Source: a virus
IMG/VR virus record: IMGVR_UViG_3300025655_005251
Location: 1-25,302 of that record
Length of the DNA stretch: 25,302 nucleotides
Direction: 5' to 3' (one strand)
Shown here: in pieces, positions 1 through 8,697 of the stretch
Layout: every line of letters starts with the position of its first letter
How positions within the stretch are numbered: the stretch's first letter is position 1
Translations under genes and position numbers: made by a program
The notes under the pieces: generated by a model
What the model saw: only the letters and a program-made list of their open reading frames with translations
The model's database searches: none
Told to the model about the DNA's origin: nothing

Positions 1-755
1 CAATAAGCAGACATTACAAAACAAGATTAGGTTTTGACTGTAAATTATTTATTATTGGTAATAATGTTGACATAAATGAGTATGACTCCACATACGGAGA
101 AATAGAAGTGGTACCTTTAGTTGAAGGGGTTCCATCAATAATACAAGCACTTATTGGTAAATTTTATTACACACTAACCGAACCAAATACCACATGGAAA
201 ATTGGTGATTTAGATTTATACCCACTACAGAAAAATCATTTTGTAGAAAAAATAAAAGATATTGATGATGACAAATATGTACATCTTCACTCTCACGCAT
301 ATGGCGAAAATTGGCGTGATACAGTTTATGGTCTAGCCGGTTATTACCATGTAGCTAAAGGTAAAGTATTTGAACGTGAATTAAAATTTACAGATAAAAC
401 CTTCAGTGATGTGGTACATGAAATATACAACGGAAATAGATGGGGTATAAAATTTTATGAAAATAATGCATCTGAAGTTAGTAAAAAAGCTTCTCCTCAT
501 TGGGGATGGTTTTGTTGTGAGGAAATGTATACTGGTGAGATGTTAAGAACCTCAACCAATTTAATTGAAATAAAAGCAGAAGAAACTGAAGGTATTTACA
601 AGGGAATTTATAGGAGAATTGATAGGTCTAATTTAAACTATATTGAGGATGATTTGATTAATGGAAAATATATTGATTTTCATTCTCCAAGACCCTATGA
701 AGACCATTCTGAATTTATTGAAAACCTCATAAAACAACCTAACGATTTTAATTAA
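1..755 (+). CDS. Glycosyltransferase-like protein, 5' end cut by window
   Basis: The reading frame is open from the first base, so this is the 3' part of a gene (250 codons visible) and not a gene that starts at the internal GTG at 108. I do not recognise it with certainty. The stretch around visible residues 40-80 (a V-P-S run followed by an aromatic-rich FYY segment and then GDLDLYPL, with a DxD-like D69-x-D71) resembles the sugar-nucleotide-binding region of a glycosyltransferase group. Later segments, LHSHAYG and YYHVAKGKVF, would fit the same fold. It ends one base before the sulfotransferase ATG, and all following genes make or move sugars, which supports a role in glycan assembly. The function is an inference; the truncated frame is directly seen. 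Confidence 0.5.
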   Translation, partial: ISRHYKTRLGFDCKLFIIGNNVDINEYDSTYGEIEVVPLVEGVPSIIQALIGKFYYTLTEPNTTWKIGDLDLYPLQKNHFVEKIKDIDDDKYVHLHSHAYGENWRDTVYGLAGYYHVAKGKVFERELKFTDKTFSDVVHEIYNGNRWGIKFYENNASEVSKKASPHWGWFCCEEMYTGEMLRTSTNLIEIKAEETEGIYKGIYRRIDRSNLNYIEDDLINGKYIDFHSPRPYEDHSEFIENLIKQPNDFN

Positions 756-756
756 A

Positions 757-1446
757 ATGATTTATTTATTGGCATATCCAAGAAGTGGTAGTTCTTTTTT
801 TAGATATCTTTTAGGTTTTTTAACCGAATCTAAACCCATGCAACCTGACGGTCATTGTGAGTTGGATAACCTTTTAAAGGATTATTATAAAAAAGAACCA
901 TACATTAAAAAATTTCATAAACCCGTTGAATCTTTCACACATATGATACAACAAAATGGTAATGATAAATTAGTTTTATTATTACGAGACCCAGTTGAGA
1001 ATATATTATCATTCGCATTATCAAATGAAAATTTAAATAAAAAGAATTTTTCAGATTCTTTTATCAATAATTTTGTTAATAAAGAATTTAATAATGGAAG
1101 TTTTGTATTTCACAGATACACAAAATCTTTTTTAGAAAATATTAATTTTTATAAAAACTGGCAAGGTGAAAAAACTGTAGTTAATTATGAAAACTTAATG
1201 ACTGATATTGAGAATGAACTATTAAAACATTGTGATTTTTTTGGTTACTCAAAAGAAAGAGTTGATTTACTAATGTCTGATATTGAATATCATCGCAATC
1301 TAATGTTAAAAGAAAAAACAAAAAACACCGACCCTTTTTCAGTTAATACTAAAGGTAAAGATTTAAATAAATTTAAAAATACACTTAACGAAGATAATTT
1401 ACTATATTTAGAAAAAATGGTTTCTAATAATGTCGGTGAATTATGA
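757..1446 (+). CDS. PAPS-dependent sulfotransferase family protein
   Basis: A 229-residue protein with the two hallmarks of the sulfotransferase family. The N-terminal 5'-phosphosulfate loop is YPRSGSSFFRYL at residues 7-18. The 3'-phosphate-binding segment is LLLRDPVENILS around residues 74-85, with R77 and S85 in the expected places. Family members move sulfate from PAPS to a hydroxyl on a carbohydrate or other acceptor; the acceptor cannot be read from sequence. The gene overlaps the UDP-galactopyranose mutase gene by 17 bases and follows the upstream gene by one base, so translation is probably coupled. Its place among fucose and galactofuranose genes suggests a glycan acceptor. No signal peptide or membrane segment is visible, so it should be cytoplasmic. 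Confidence 0.82.
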   Translation: MIYLLAYPRSGSSFFRYLLGFLTESKPMQPDGHCELDNLLKDYYKKEPYIKKFHKPVESFTHMIQQNGNDKLVLLLRDPVENILSFALSNENLNKKNFSDSFINNFVNKEFNNGSFVFHRYTKSFLENINFYKNWQGEKTVVNYENLMTDIENELLKHCDFFGYSKERVDLLMSDIEYHRNLMLKEKTKNTDPFSVNTKGKDLNKFKNTLNEDNLLYLEKMVSNNVGEL

Positions 1447-2530
1447 TTTTCTTATAGTTGGTTCAGGATTTTTTGGTTCAATATGTGCTTATGAATTAAA
1501 AAAATTAGGATACTCAGTATGCGTAATTGACTCAAGAAACCATATTGGTGGAAATTGTTATACTCAAAAAGAATCAAATATTAATGTTCACAAATACGGA
1601 CCACATATATTTCATACTTCAGATGAAGAAGTGTGGAAATGGATTAATCAGTTTGTCGAATTTAATAACTTTACACTTAGACCTGTTGCAAATTACAAAG
1701 GGGAAATTTATTCATTACCTTTTAACATGTGGACATTCTCAAAAATGTGGGGAATAACACAACCTGAAGAAGCAAAAAAAATTATTGAAACACAATCATT
1801 AGAAATAACAGGTACACCAAAAAATTTAGAAGAACAAGCAATTAGATTAGTCGGTACTGACATATATCAAAAACTTATAAAGGGTTATACCGAAAAACAA
1901 TGGAAGAAATCTTGTAAGGAATTACCACCTGAAATAATTAAAAGATTACCTGTTAGATTTACATACGATAACAACTATTTTAATGACAAGTATCAGGGTA
2001 TACCGATTGGTGGATATACTCAAATTTTTGAGAAACTTTTAAAAGATGTTGATGTATTGTTAGATACAGATTTTTTCGAAGATGAAATACCAAACTATAA
2101 TAAATTAATATATACCGGACCAATAGACCGTTTTTATGATTATAAATTTGGTGAGCTAGAGTATAAAACTACAGATTTTATACATCATACTCTTGATGGT
2201 ATTTCTAATTTTCAGGGAACTGCTATGATGAATTTTACATCTAAAGATGTTGAACATACTCGCATAATTGAACACAAACATTTTGAAGATACGGAATCAT
2301 ATAACACCGTTATTACTTACGAGTACCCAAAGGATTATAAAGCCGGTAAAACCGAACCATTGTATCCTGTTAATGATAAAGAAAATAATGAAAAGTACCT
2401 AAAGTATAAATCTTTATCCGAAAATGAAGAAAATATTTACTTCGGTGGTAGATTAGGTGAATATAAGTATTATGATATGCATCAAGTTATAAAATCAGCA
2501 TTAGATTTTATAAGAAAAATAAATAACTAA
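1430..2530 (+). CDS. glf: UDP-galactopyranose mutase
   Basis: A flavoenzyme converting UDP-galactopyranose to UDP-galactofuranose, the donor for galactofuranose in bacterial surface glycans. Length (366 residues) equals that of typical bacterial enzymes. The FAD-binding start GSGFFGS is at residues 11-17, followed by the acidic end of the second strand and RNHIGGN (36-42), then the family signature GPHIFHT (57-63). The mid-region YTEKQW and RLPVRFTYDNNYF (172-184) carry the arginines that bind the substrate diphosphate; R176 corresponds to the conserved active-site arginine. The ATG at 1430 lies inside the sulfotransferase gene. It gives the usual short N-terminus before the dinucleotide fold, so the 17-base overlap is probably real. 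The product should be cytoplasmic. Confidence 0.95.
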   Translation: MSVNYDFLIVGSGFFGSICAYELKKLGYSVCVIDSRNHIGGNCYTQKESNINVHKYGPHIFHTSDEEVWKWINQFVEFNNFTLRPVANYKGEIYSLPFNMWTFSKMWGITQPEEAKKIIETQSLEITGTPKNLEEQAIRLVGTDIYQKLIKGYTEKQWKKSCKELPPEIIKRLPVRFTYDNNYFNDKYQGIPIGGYTQIFEKLLKDVDVLLDTDFFEDEIPNYNKLIYTGPIDRFYDYKFGELEYKTTDFIHHTLDGISNFQGTAMMNFTSKDVEHTRIIEHKHFEDTESYNTVITYEYPKDYKAGKTEPLYPVNDKENNEKYLKYKSLSENEENIYFGGRLGEYKYYDMHQVIKSALDFIRKINN

Positions 2531-2555
2531 AATAAATAACTAAAAAAAATAAAAA

Positions 2556-3452
2556 ATGAGATTAATAACAGGAAATGGATTGGTTGGTTCAGCGTTAGAT
2601 GGGGACGTAAAAATCTCGTCACACCACTTTGATTTAAGGGACACGGAAAGTGTTAAATCAATGTTTGAATTTTATAAACCTACAGAGGTTATACATACAG
2701 CCGCGAAAGTTGGAGGTTTGGGTTCAAATATGAAATATAAAGGAGAATATTTTTACGATAACATTATGATGAATACTAATGTTATTGAGCAAGCCAGACA
2801 AAATGGTGTTCAAAAATTAGTTGCCTTTTTATCTACTTGTGTTTTCCCTGATGATGTTGAATACCCCCTAACGGAAAAGAAAATTCATTTAGGTGAACCA
2901 CACTTTTCAAACAACGCATACGCATACGCTAAAAGAATGACGGATGTTCAAATTAGAGCTTATAGAGAACAATATGGTCTACAATACAAATCGGTAATCC
3001 CGACAAACATTTATGGACCTAATGACAATTTCTCATTAACACATGGTCACGTGATGCCGATGCTAATACACAAAATGTATTTAGCTCAGAAGAACAACAC
3101 TCCTTTTGAGGTTTGGGGTTCGGGTAAACCATTAAGAGAGTTTATCTTCTCTAAAGATGTTGCACAGTTAACTGAATGGGTTATGAAGAATTATGATGAA
3201 GATGAACCTATTATTCTATCTACATCAGAAGAAATATCAATTAGAGATTTGGTTGATTTGCTTGTTCAGGAATTTAATTTTAAGGGTGAGGTTATTTTTG
3301 ATTCATCTAAACCTGATGGACAATTTAGAAAACCATCAGATAATAGTAAGATTAAAAATTATCTTCCTGAATTTAAATTTACACCAATAGAAGAAGGAAT
3401 AAAAGAAACAGTAAAATGGTTTATTGAAAATTATGAAATTACAAGAAAATAA
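2556..3452 (+). CDS. fcl: GDP-L-fucose synthase
   Basis: A short-chain dehydrogenase/epimerase that makes GDP-L-fucose from GDP-4-keto-6-deoxymannose with NADPH, the second step after Gmd, which is encoded just downstream. Seen in the 298-residue product: the nucleotide-binding GNGLVG loop at 6-11, the family-specific AAKVGGLGSN segment (49-58), STC at 93-95 (catalytic Ser and Cys positions of the family), and the Y122-x-x-x-K126 pair. The N-terminus begins immediately at the first strand, slightly shorter than cellular homologues, but no key residue is missing. It overlaps gmd by about 20 bases. An A-rich 25-base leader without a Shine-Dalgarno motif precedes the ATG. Confidence 0.93.
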   Translation: MRLITGNGLVGSALDGDVKISSHHFDLRDTESVKSMFEFYKPTEVIHTAAKVGGLGSNMKYKGEYFYDNIMMNTNVIEQARQNGVQKLVAFLSTCVFPDDVEYPLTEKKIHLGEPHFSNNAYAYAKRMTDVQIRAYREQYGLQYKSVIPTNIYGPNDNFSLTHGHVMPMLIHKMYLAQKNNTPFEVWGSGKPLREFIFSKDVAQLTEWVMKNYDEDEPIILSTSEEISIRDLVDLLVQEFNFKGEVIFDSSKPDGQFRKPSDNSKIKNYLPEFKFTPIEEGIKETVKWFIENYEITRK

Positions 3453-4419
3453 AGTCGCATTAATTACAGGAATTAACGGACAAGACGGTTCGTATTTATC
3501 TGAATTTTTATTAGAAAAAGGTTATACCGTTTATGGTATATTAAAGAGAAATTCTGTTGCAGAAAACCAAACAGCAAGATTAGATAATGTATACGATAAA
3601 ATTAAATTATTTTATGCGGATATGACTGATTTATCGTCATTAATATCTGTTATACAAAAAATAATGCCAGATGAGATTTATAACTTAGCTGCACAATCAC
3701 ACGTAAGAATTTCATTTGACCAACCAATATATACTGCAAATGTTACGGGTCTCGGTACTTTAAATTTACTTGAAGCTGTGAGGTTAATTAAACCAAACGC
3801 TAAGGTCTATCAAGCATCATCTTCTGAGATGTTTGGTAACAGTATAGATGAAGATGGTTTCCAAAGAGAAACAACACCTTTAAATCCAGTATCACCTTAT
3901 GGTTGTGCTAAGGTTTTTTCATATAACATTTGTAGAAATTATCGTAACTCTTATGGAATGTTTATTTCAAATGGTATTCTATTTAATCACGAATCACCAC
4001 GAAGAGGAACAAACTTTGTAACAAATAAAGTTGCAAAAGAGGCAGTAAAAATTAAGTTAGGGTTATCTAATGAACTTAAGTTAGGTAACTTAGATGCGAC
4101 TCGTGATTGGGGACACGCTAAAGATTATGTTGAGGCAATGTGGATGATTTTACAACAAGAAAATTCTGATGATTATGTATGTTCAACAGGTATTTCACAC
4201 TCAGTTAGAGATTTATGTGAATATACATTTTCAAAACTTGGACTTAATTATGAGGACTATGTAAAGATGGATGAAAAGTTTTTAAGACCTGAAGAGTTAC
4301 ATGATTTAAAAGGTGACTCAACAAAATTAAGGTCACACACAGGATGGAACCCTGTTTACACTTTCGAATCTATGATGGATGAAATGATTGATTATTGGTT
4401 AAATTATTATACATTATAG
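3433..4419 (+). CDS. gmd: GDP-mannose 4,6-dehydratase
   Basis: Converts GDP-mannose to GDP-4-keto-6-deoxymannose, the first step toward GDP-L-fucose. I use the ATG at 3433; a TTG nine bases upstream is in frame, but ATG gives a normal N-terminus running straight into the fold. In the resulting 328-residue protein the NADP-binding GINGQDG is at 13-19. The catalytic SSSEMFG is at 129-135, with E132. The Y156-GCA-K160 pair follows, and the Gmd signature NHESPRRG is at 185-192. All catalytic residues are present, so the enzyme should be active. It is the partner of the preceding fcl gene, which it overlaps by 20 bases; together they form a complete GDP-fucose route from host GDP-mannose. Confidence 0.95.
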   Translation: MKLQENKVALITGINGQDGSYLSEFLLEKGYTVYGILKRNSVAENQTARLDNVYDKIKLFYADMTDLSSLISVIQKIMPDEIYNLAAQSHVRISFDQPIYTANVTGLGTLNLLEAVRLIKPNAKVYQASSSEMFGNSIDEDGFQRETTPLNPVSPYGCAKVFSYNICRNYRNSYGMFISNGILFNHESPRRGTNFVTNKVAKEAVKIKLGLSNELKLGNLDATRDWGHAKDYVEAMWMILQQENSDDYVCSTGISHSVRDLCEYTFSKLGLNYEDYVKMDEKFLRPEELHDLKGDSTKLRSHTGWNPVYTFESMMDEMIDYWLNYYTL

Positions 4420-4444
4420 TAAATAAATTAAATATTAAGGATAT

Positions 4445-5167
4445 ATGCCCGCAAGAAAGAATAGTAGTGAGATGAGTACCTCACAACAAAAAATGACAAC
4501 AAAAGAATTCATAAACTCATTAGTAAAAAAGACACCAAGAAAAAAGTTTTTAACGGAATCACAAAAACATTATTTTGAAACTTTAGAAACCAATGAAATA
4601 ACAATTTGTACAGGACCTGCTGGTGTTGGTAAATCTTACATCGCCATGAACGCAGCGGTACAACTATTATTAGACCCTAACAATTCGTATGAAAAAATAA
4701 TCATTGTTAGACCAGCGGTTGAGGCGGAAGAGAAATTGGGAGCATTACCCGGTAATGTTGAAGAAAAATTAGACCCATATATTTTCCCATCTTATTATCT
4801 TTTAAATAAAATTATTGGTAAGGACGCTAGAGAAAAATTAAAAAATTCAGATGTTATTGAGGTTTTTGCTTTGGCGTATATGAGAGGTATGAACATCGAC
4901 AATTCAATTTTGATTTTTGAAGAAGCACAAAACTGTACACCAAAACAAATGAAATTGTTGTTAACTAGAATTGGTTTTAATTCTAAGTTTTTTATCTCAG
5001 GTGACTTAGAACAAACCGATAGATATAAAGATAAAACACATTCAGGATTGTGGGATGCGATTGAAAGATTTAAAGGACTTAATAATATTGGTATATTTCA
5101 GTTTGAATCTAACGATATTATTAGAAACCCATTGATTACAAAAATTTTAGATAGATACGAAGAATGA
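4445..5167 (+). CDS. phoH: PhoH-like P-loop ATPase
   Basis: A 240-residue PhoH-family protein, common in marine phages; its biochemical role is still debated (RNA-linked ATPase/helicase-like in cellular homologues). Walker A is GPAGVGKS at 57-64. The family-specific RPAVEAEEKLGALPG is at 89-103, and Walker B ILIFEEAQN at 155-163, followed by the conserved region ending in SGDLEQTDR. The first 50 residues are a basic extension ahead of the ATPase core. AAGGA lies a few bases before the ATG, one of the few Shine-Dalgarno-like sequences in the window. The stop overlaps the next start by four bases (ATGA), so translation is probably coupled to the HAD-like gene. It lies between the fucose genes and the glycosyltransferases. 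Confidence 0.92.
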   Translation: MPARKNSSEMSTSQQKMTTKEFINSLVKKTPRKKFLTESQKHYFETLETNEITICTGPAGVGKSYIAMNAAVQLLLDPNNSYEKIIIVRPAVEAEEKLGALPGNVEEKLDPYIFPSYYLLNKIIGKDAREKLKNSDVIEVFALAYMRGMNIDNSILIFEEAQNCTPKQMKLLLTRIGFNSKFFISGDLEQTDRYKDKTHSGLWDAIERFKGLNNIGIFQFESNDIIRNPLITKILDRYEE

Positions 5168-5775
5168 AAATCGCGGTAGACGTTAACGGGGTTTTAAGAG
5201 ATACTTTTGGTAAAGCTGAACAGGTTTATCAAAAATTCTTTATTGATGATTATGTTAAAGAAGAAAATGAGGAAGAGTTTGAGTATAAATTAAATTTACC
5301 CGTAACATCTTTAAATTTATTGGACCATTTTGCATTTCCCAAAAATGAAGATTTATATGATTTTCTTTATGTTGATTTCCCTATGAATATTTTTGGACAT
5401 GCAGCTTCATTAAGTTCAAATACATTTAACATTCTTAATGAAATTTATGAGGATTTAAGAGATGAAAATGACCTTTATATTGTATCTGATGAAATTCAAA
5501 AATCAAAACCAGCAACTCTTTTCTTTTTGTCAAAATATGGTTGTTTGATTGAAAGATATGTTTTTTATTCTAAAATAACATTAGAAAATGTATTTTCAGA
5601 GTTTGATTTATTGATTACTGCAAATCCTGACTTATTATCATTAAATAGAGAAAATTTAATTGTTGTAAAATTTGAAACAACATATAATGAGAATATTAAA
5701 TCAAATTACACAATTAAAACATTAGATGAGTTTAAAAATCTATATAATGAATTAAAATTAAAAAATAATGATTAA
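5164..5775 (+). CDS. Degenerate HAD-like protein
   Basis: A 203-residue protein with the outline of a haloacid dehalogenase-fold phosphatase but changed catalytic positions. The N-terminal strand ends in D6-V-N8-G-V, where active HAD phosphatases have D-x-D-G. A motif-II-like IVSDE has its Ser at 108, and a lysine-rich KSKPATLFF (113-121) fits motif III. The late segment DLLITANPDLL (148-158) sits where motif IV normally shows paired acids (IDDNP). Loss of the second Asp and of the motif-IV acids suggests altered or lost activity; the HAD assignment rests on motif spacing only. It overlaps phoH by four bases and the next small gene by eight, so it is part of one transcription unit. Confidence 0.5.
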   Translation: MKIAVDVNGVLRDTFGKAEQVYQKFFIDDYVKEENEEEFEYKLNLPVTSLNLLDHFAFPKNEDLYDFLYVDFPMNIFGHAASLSSNTFNILNEIYEDLRDENDLYIVSDEIQKSKPATLFFLSKYGCLIERYVFYSKITLENVFSEFDLLITANPDLLSLNRENLIVVKFETTYNENIKSNYTIKTLDEFKNLYNELKLKNND

Positions 5776-6043
5776 AGTATTAGGTGAAATATATTATCTT
5801 GATTTCGATGAGTTAGACAAACAAATTGAGATTATAGATACTATTAAAAAAGAAGATGAGGAATCTACTCATAATGTCAATTTGGTTAAATTTGAGTTAT
5901 TTAAAATAATGATTGAAGTTTTACTAACAGAAAAAGAAGATTATGATGAAAATCTTGGTAGTTACGGAGCTAAAGATTTAAGTATTCCTTTTCGTCTGGC
6001 TTTTAATACTTTATTAAAACACAAAATTTTAAAAAGTTTATAA
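5768..6043 (+). CDS. Small acidic protein of unknown function
   Basis: A 91-residue protein that I do not recognise. It is rich in Glu, Asp, Ile and Leu and looks mainly helical, with a central ELFKIMIEVLL helix candidate and a basic last dozen residues. There is no signal peptide, cysteine cluster or membrane segment. The start overlaps the HAD-like gene by eight bases and its stop is one base before the next ATG. This tight packing is the main evidence that it is a real gene. Confidence 0.6.
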   Translation: MIKVLGEIYYLDFDELDKQIEIIDTIKKEDEESTHNVNLVKFELFKIMIEVLLTEKEDYDENLGSYGAKDLSIPFRLAFNTLLKHKILKSL

Positions 6044-6044
6044 A

Positions 6045-7109
6045 ATGGAATTAGAAAAAATTAAAAAAATCGAAGATTCAATCAGTAGGTTATCTAATCG
6101 AAATGCTAAAATATATTTTTTAGTACAAGATACTAAGGGTAACGCCAAAGGTTCTATTAGATACATTTACCAAATGGCAATGACACTAAAAGAAAATAAT
6201 TTTAATCCTATTATTATTCATGAAGCCAAGGATTATAAAGGCGTTGGAGAATGGTTAGGTGAAGAGTATATGGAATTACCTCACCAATCTATTGAAGGTC
6301 AGAATTTAGAAATCTCACCAGAAGATTTCATCATTATACCTGAAATATATGGTCACGTATTAGAACAAATTTCAAATTTTCCATGTGGAAAAATTGTTTT
6401 ATGTCAGGCGTATGACCATATGTTAGAAACATTAGCACCAGGTGCAAATTGGGCACAGTTTGGTTTTAGAAAAGCAATTACCACAACATTAGAACAGAAA
6501 AAATATATTACAGATATAATGAAGGCAACAGATGTTGATATTGTTGAACCAACAATACCTAATATTTTTTCTGAAAAAGAAAAACCTTCTAAACCAATAA
6601 TCTCAATCTCATGTAGAGAACCAAGAGAAACAGCGAAGATAATTAAATCCTTTTATTTAAAATATCCACAATTCAGATGGATAACATTTAGAGATATGAA
6701 AGGTTTAACACAAGCGGAATATGCAACCTATTTGAAAGATAGTTTCGTATCTGTTTGGGTTGACGATGAATCAGGTTTTGGAACATTCCCAATAGAATCT
6801 ATGGCATCAAGAACACCAGTAATTGGTAAAGTACCTAATATGAAACCTGAGTGGATGAATGATTATAACGGTATTTGGTCTTATGAGTTTAATAATATCA
6901 TCGATATTTTAGCAGAATTCATACAGAATTGGTTGGAAGATAATATCTCAGAATCTCTTTATGAGAATTCATTACAAACCGCAGAAAAATTTAAAAATGA
7001 ATCTGAATTTACAACAAATGTTTTGAATTTATTCAATGAATATTTTGAAGTGAGAAAAGAAAGTTTTGAATTACAACTTGATAAAATGAAAGTAACAGAA
7101 GAAAATTAA
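6045..7109 (+). CDS. Glycosyltransferase, GT-B fold (GT4-like)
   Basis: A 354-residue protein with the two-domain outline of GT-B glycosyltransferases. The N-terminal domain shows a glycine-rich segment after strand one (VQDTKGNAKGSIRYIYQMA, residues 27-45), as in acceptor-side loops. The C-terminal domain carries GFGTFPIESMASRTPVIG at 244-261, which corresponds to the donor-binding E-x7-E region of GT4-type enzymes. Family knowledge predicts transfer of a sugar from a nucleotide donor; neither donor nor acceptor can be read directly. GDP-fucose and UDP-galactofuranose, whose pathways are encoded upstream, are attractive donors by inference only. Two bases separate it from a GT2 gene, and no membrane anchor is visible. 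Confidence 0.75.
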   Translation: MELEKIKKIEDSISRLSNRNAKIYFLVQDTKGNAKGSIRYIYQMAMTLKENNFNPIIIHEAKDYKGVGEWLGEEYMELPHQSIEGQNLEISPEDFIIIPEIYGHVLEQISNFPCGKIVLCQAYDHMLETLAPGANWAQFGFRKAITTTLEQKKYITDIMKATDVDIVEPTIPNIFSEKEKPSKPIISISCREPRETAKIIKSFYLKYPQFRWITFRDMKGLTQAEYATYLKDSFVSVWVDDESGFGTFPIESMASRTPVIGKVPNMKPEWMNDYNGIWSYEFNNIIDILAEFIQNWLEDNISESLYENSLQTAEKFKNESEFTTNVLNLFNEYFEVRKESFELQLDKMKVTEEN

Positions 7110-7111
7110 TT

Positions 7112-7915
7112 ATGGAAAATTTTAACGTATCGGTAATTTTACCAATAGAATCATCTAAACATAAGGATTTTACTGAATATTATGAAAAATGTATTCAATC
7201 AATATTAAATCAACAAACATCAGTTAATGAAGTTGTTATTGTACACTCAGGTGAAGAAACTCTCCAAAATATTGTTGAGAATTTTGATTATAGTGGTTTA
7301 ACAGTAAACATTGTTAAAAATGATGGTTCTACAGATTTTGCATCTCAAGTAAACTTAGGTGTAAGTAATTCAAAATCACAGTGGATATCAATCTTAGAAT
7401 TTGATGACGAATATGCATCAATATGGTTTAAAAATGTATCAAGATATAGTAAAGCATATCCCGAAATGCAAGGGTTTTTACCTATTGTTGTTGATGTTGA
7501 TAACAGAGGAGTGTTTGCAGGTTTCACTAATGAAGCCACATTTGCAGCTAGTATGAATAGTGAGATTGGTATTTTAACAAATGAAGTTTTATTAAATTAC
7601 CAAAACTTCCAAAGTAGTGGTATGGTAATTAAGAAAGAAATTTTTGAAGATTTTGGTGGTATTAAACCATCAATGAAACTAACTTTTGTTTATGAATTCT
7701 TATTAAGATTAACGTATAATTCAGTGAACATTATGACCATTCCAAGAATTGGTTACAAACACACAAACTTAAGAGAAGGTTCTATTTTTTGGAACTACAA
7801 AAATGGTAGTACAATTATAACTGAGGACGAGGTTAAGTTTTGGTTAGAATCGGCAAAAAAGGAACATTTCTTTACCAACGATAGAGGTATAAAATACGAA
7901 CCACAAGATGCTTAA
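7112..7915 (+). CDS. Family 2 glycosyltransferase
   Basis: A 267-residue GT-A fold glycosyltransferase. It opens with a typical GT2 strand (VSVILPIE, 6-13), then a CIQSILNQ helix (27-34) and VVIVHSGEE (41-49). The metal/nucleotide site is represented by EFDDEYA near 96-102 in place of the usual DxD. A later segment around SSGMVIKKEIFEDFGG matches the second conserved region in which GT2 enzymes describe the acceptor site. It follows the GT-B gene by two bases and shares one base with the sigma-factor start (TAATG), so it is transcribed with both. Donor and acceptor are unknown; the upstream nucleotide-sugar genes suggest fucose or galactofuranose as possibilities. Confidence 0.8.
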   Translation: MENFNVSVILPIESSKHKDFTEYYEKCIQSILNQQTSVNEVVIVHSGEETLQNIVENFDYSGLTVNIVKNDGSTDFASQVNLGVSNSKSQWISILEFDDEYASIWFKNVSRYSKAYPEMQGFLPIVVDVDNRGVFAGFTNEATFAASMNSEIGILTNEVLLNYQNFQSSGMVIKKEIFEDFGGIKPSMKLTFVYEFLLRLTYNSVNIMTIPRIGYKHTNLREGSIFWNYKNGSTIITEDEVKFWLESAKKEHFFTNDRGIKYEPQDA

Positions 7916-8670
7916 TGTTTTTATCAGAACTAAGTGCAACATCTGTTAATAGTGAAGTTAAAAAAAGAGGTCGTAAACCAAAAGAAACGACTAATTATTT
8001 CGCTGAGCGTGAGGAACATGCGGTAAGAATGTTCCTCACTGCCAGTACTATGTCTGAAAAAAACGATATATATAATGAATTTTTAAAAGCACCTCTTGAT
8101 AAAATGATTGAGTCAATTATTAGGAGGTACAAACTATATAGAAAAGATATGGATTTTAGAGAAATCCATCATGATACTCATTCATTTTTAATTACAAAAG
8201 TAGATAAGTTTAAACCGGCAAGAAATAAAAAGGCATACTCTTATTTTGGTACTATATGTAAAAATTATTTGATGGGTCAGATAATAAAAGACCAAAAAGA
8301 AACTAATAGAAAAATTTCATACGAAGACATATCAAGTACATTAGAAAATAGACCTGATATGATATATTATTTAGAGTATGAAAAAGTAGAGCCGGATAAG
8401 ATAATTCAAGAATTTTTAGACCAACTTAAAGATTTTATTAAAACCGAGAATTTAAACATTAATGAAAAAAAGTTAGGGTTGGCATTGGTTGAGTTATTTG
8501 ATAATTATGAAGAAATTTTTATAGGGACAGATAATAATAAATTTAATAAAAATATTATTTTATTGTCTTTAAGAGAAATGACAAACCTTTCAACCAAAGA
8601 AATAAGGTCGTCTATGAAAAAATTCAAAAATCTTTACTATGAGTTAGTAAGAACAATGAGTAATCAATAA
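7915..8670 (+). CDS. Phage late-transcription sigma factor, gp55-like
   Basis: A 251-residue protein resembling the region-2 core of sigma-70-type proteins found in T4-like phages (gp55, the late sigma factor). Evidence is the segment FLKAPLDKMIESIIRRY (57-72), where sigma region 2.1 normally has its core-binding helices, and the aromatic/basic KKAYSYFGTICKNYLMGQII (105-124), which matches region 2.3/2.4 in position and chemistry. A basic AT-hook-like KKRGRKPKE lies at 16-24. T4 gp55 is shorter (185 residues); the extra length is in the C-terminal third. In T4, gp55 with gp33 and gp45 recognises TATAAATA. A recurrent ATATTTAT[A/T] element in this window is the likely target here. The identification is by pattern and context, not by alignment. 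Confidence 0.65.
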   Translation: MFLSELSATSVNSEVKKRGRKPKETTNYFAEREEHAVRMFLTASTMSEKNDIYNEFLKAPLDKMIESIIRRYKLYRKDMDFREIHHDTHSFLITKVDKFKPARNKKAYSYFGTICKNYLMGQIIKDQKETNRKISYEDISSTLENRPDMIYYLEYEKVEPDKIIQEFLDQLKDFIKTENLNINEKKLGLALVELFDNYEEIFIGTDNNKFNKNIILLSLREMTNLSTKEIRSSMKKFKNLYYELVRTMSNQ

Positions 8671-8683
8671 AATCTTATTTTTT

Positions 8684-8692
8684 ATATTTATA
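8684..8692 (+). promoter_or_regulatory. Late-promoter-like ATATTTATA element
   Basis: ATATTTATA lies in the 27-base gap after the sigma-factor gene, five bases before the ATG at 8698. Transcription from it would give a nearly leaderless mRNA for the AT-hook-like protein and the structural genes behind it. Confidence 0.5.
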
Positions 8693-8697
8693 GTATT

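Noticed and set aside
108-755. Gene starting at an internal GTG at 108
   Set aside because: The same frame is open to the window edge with sensible protein sequence upstream, so the gene is truncated by the window and starts earlier.
3424-3432. TTG start for gmd nine bases upstream
   Set aside because: An ATG at 3433 gives a normal N-terminus; the TTG adds only three residues and no support.
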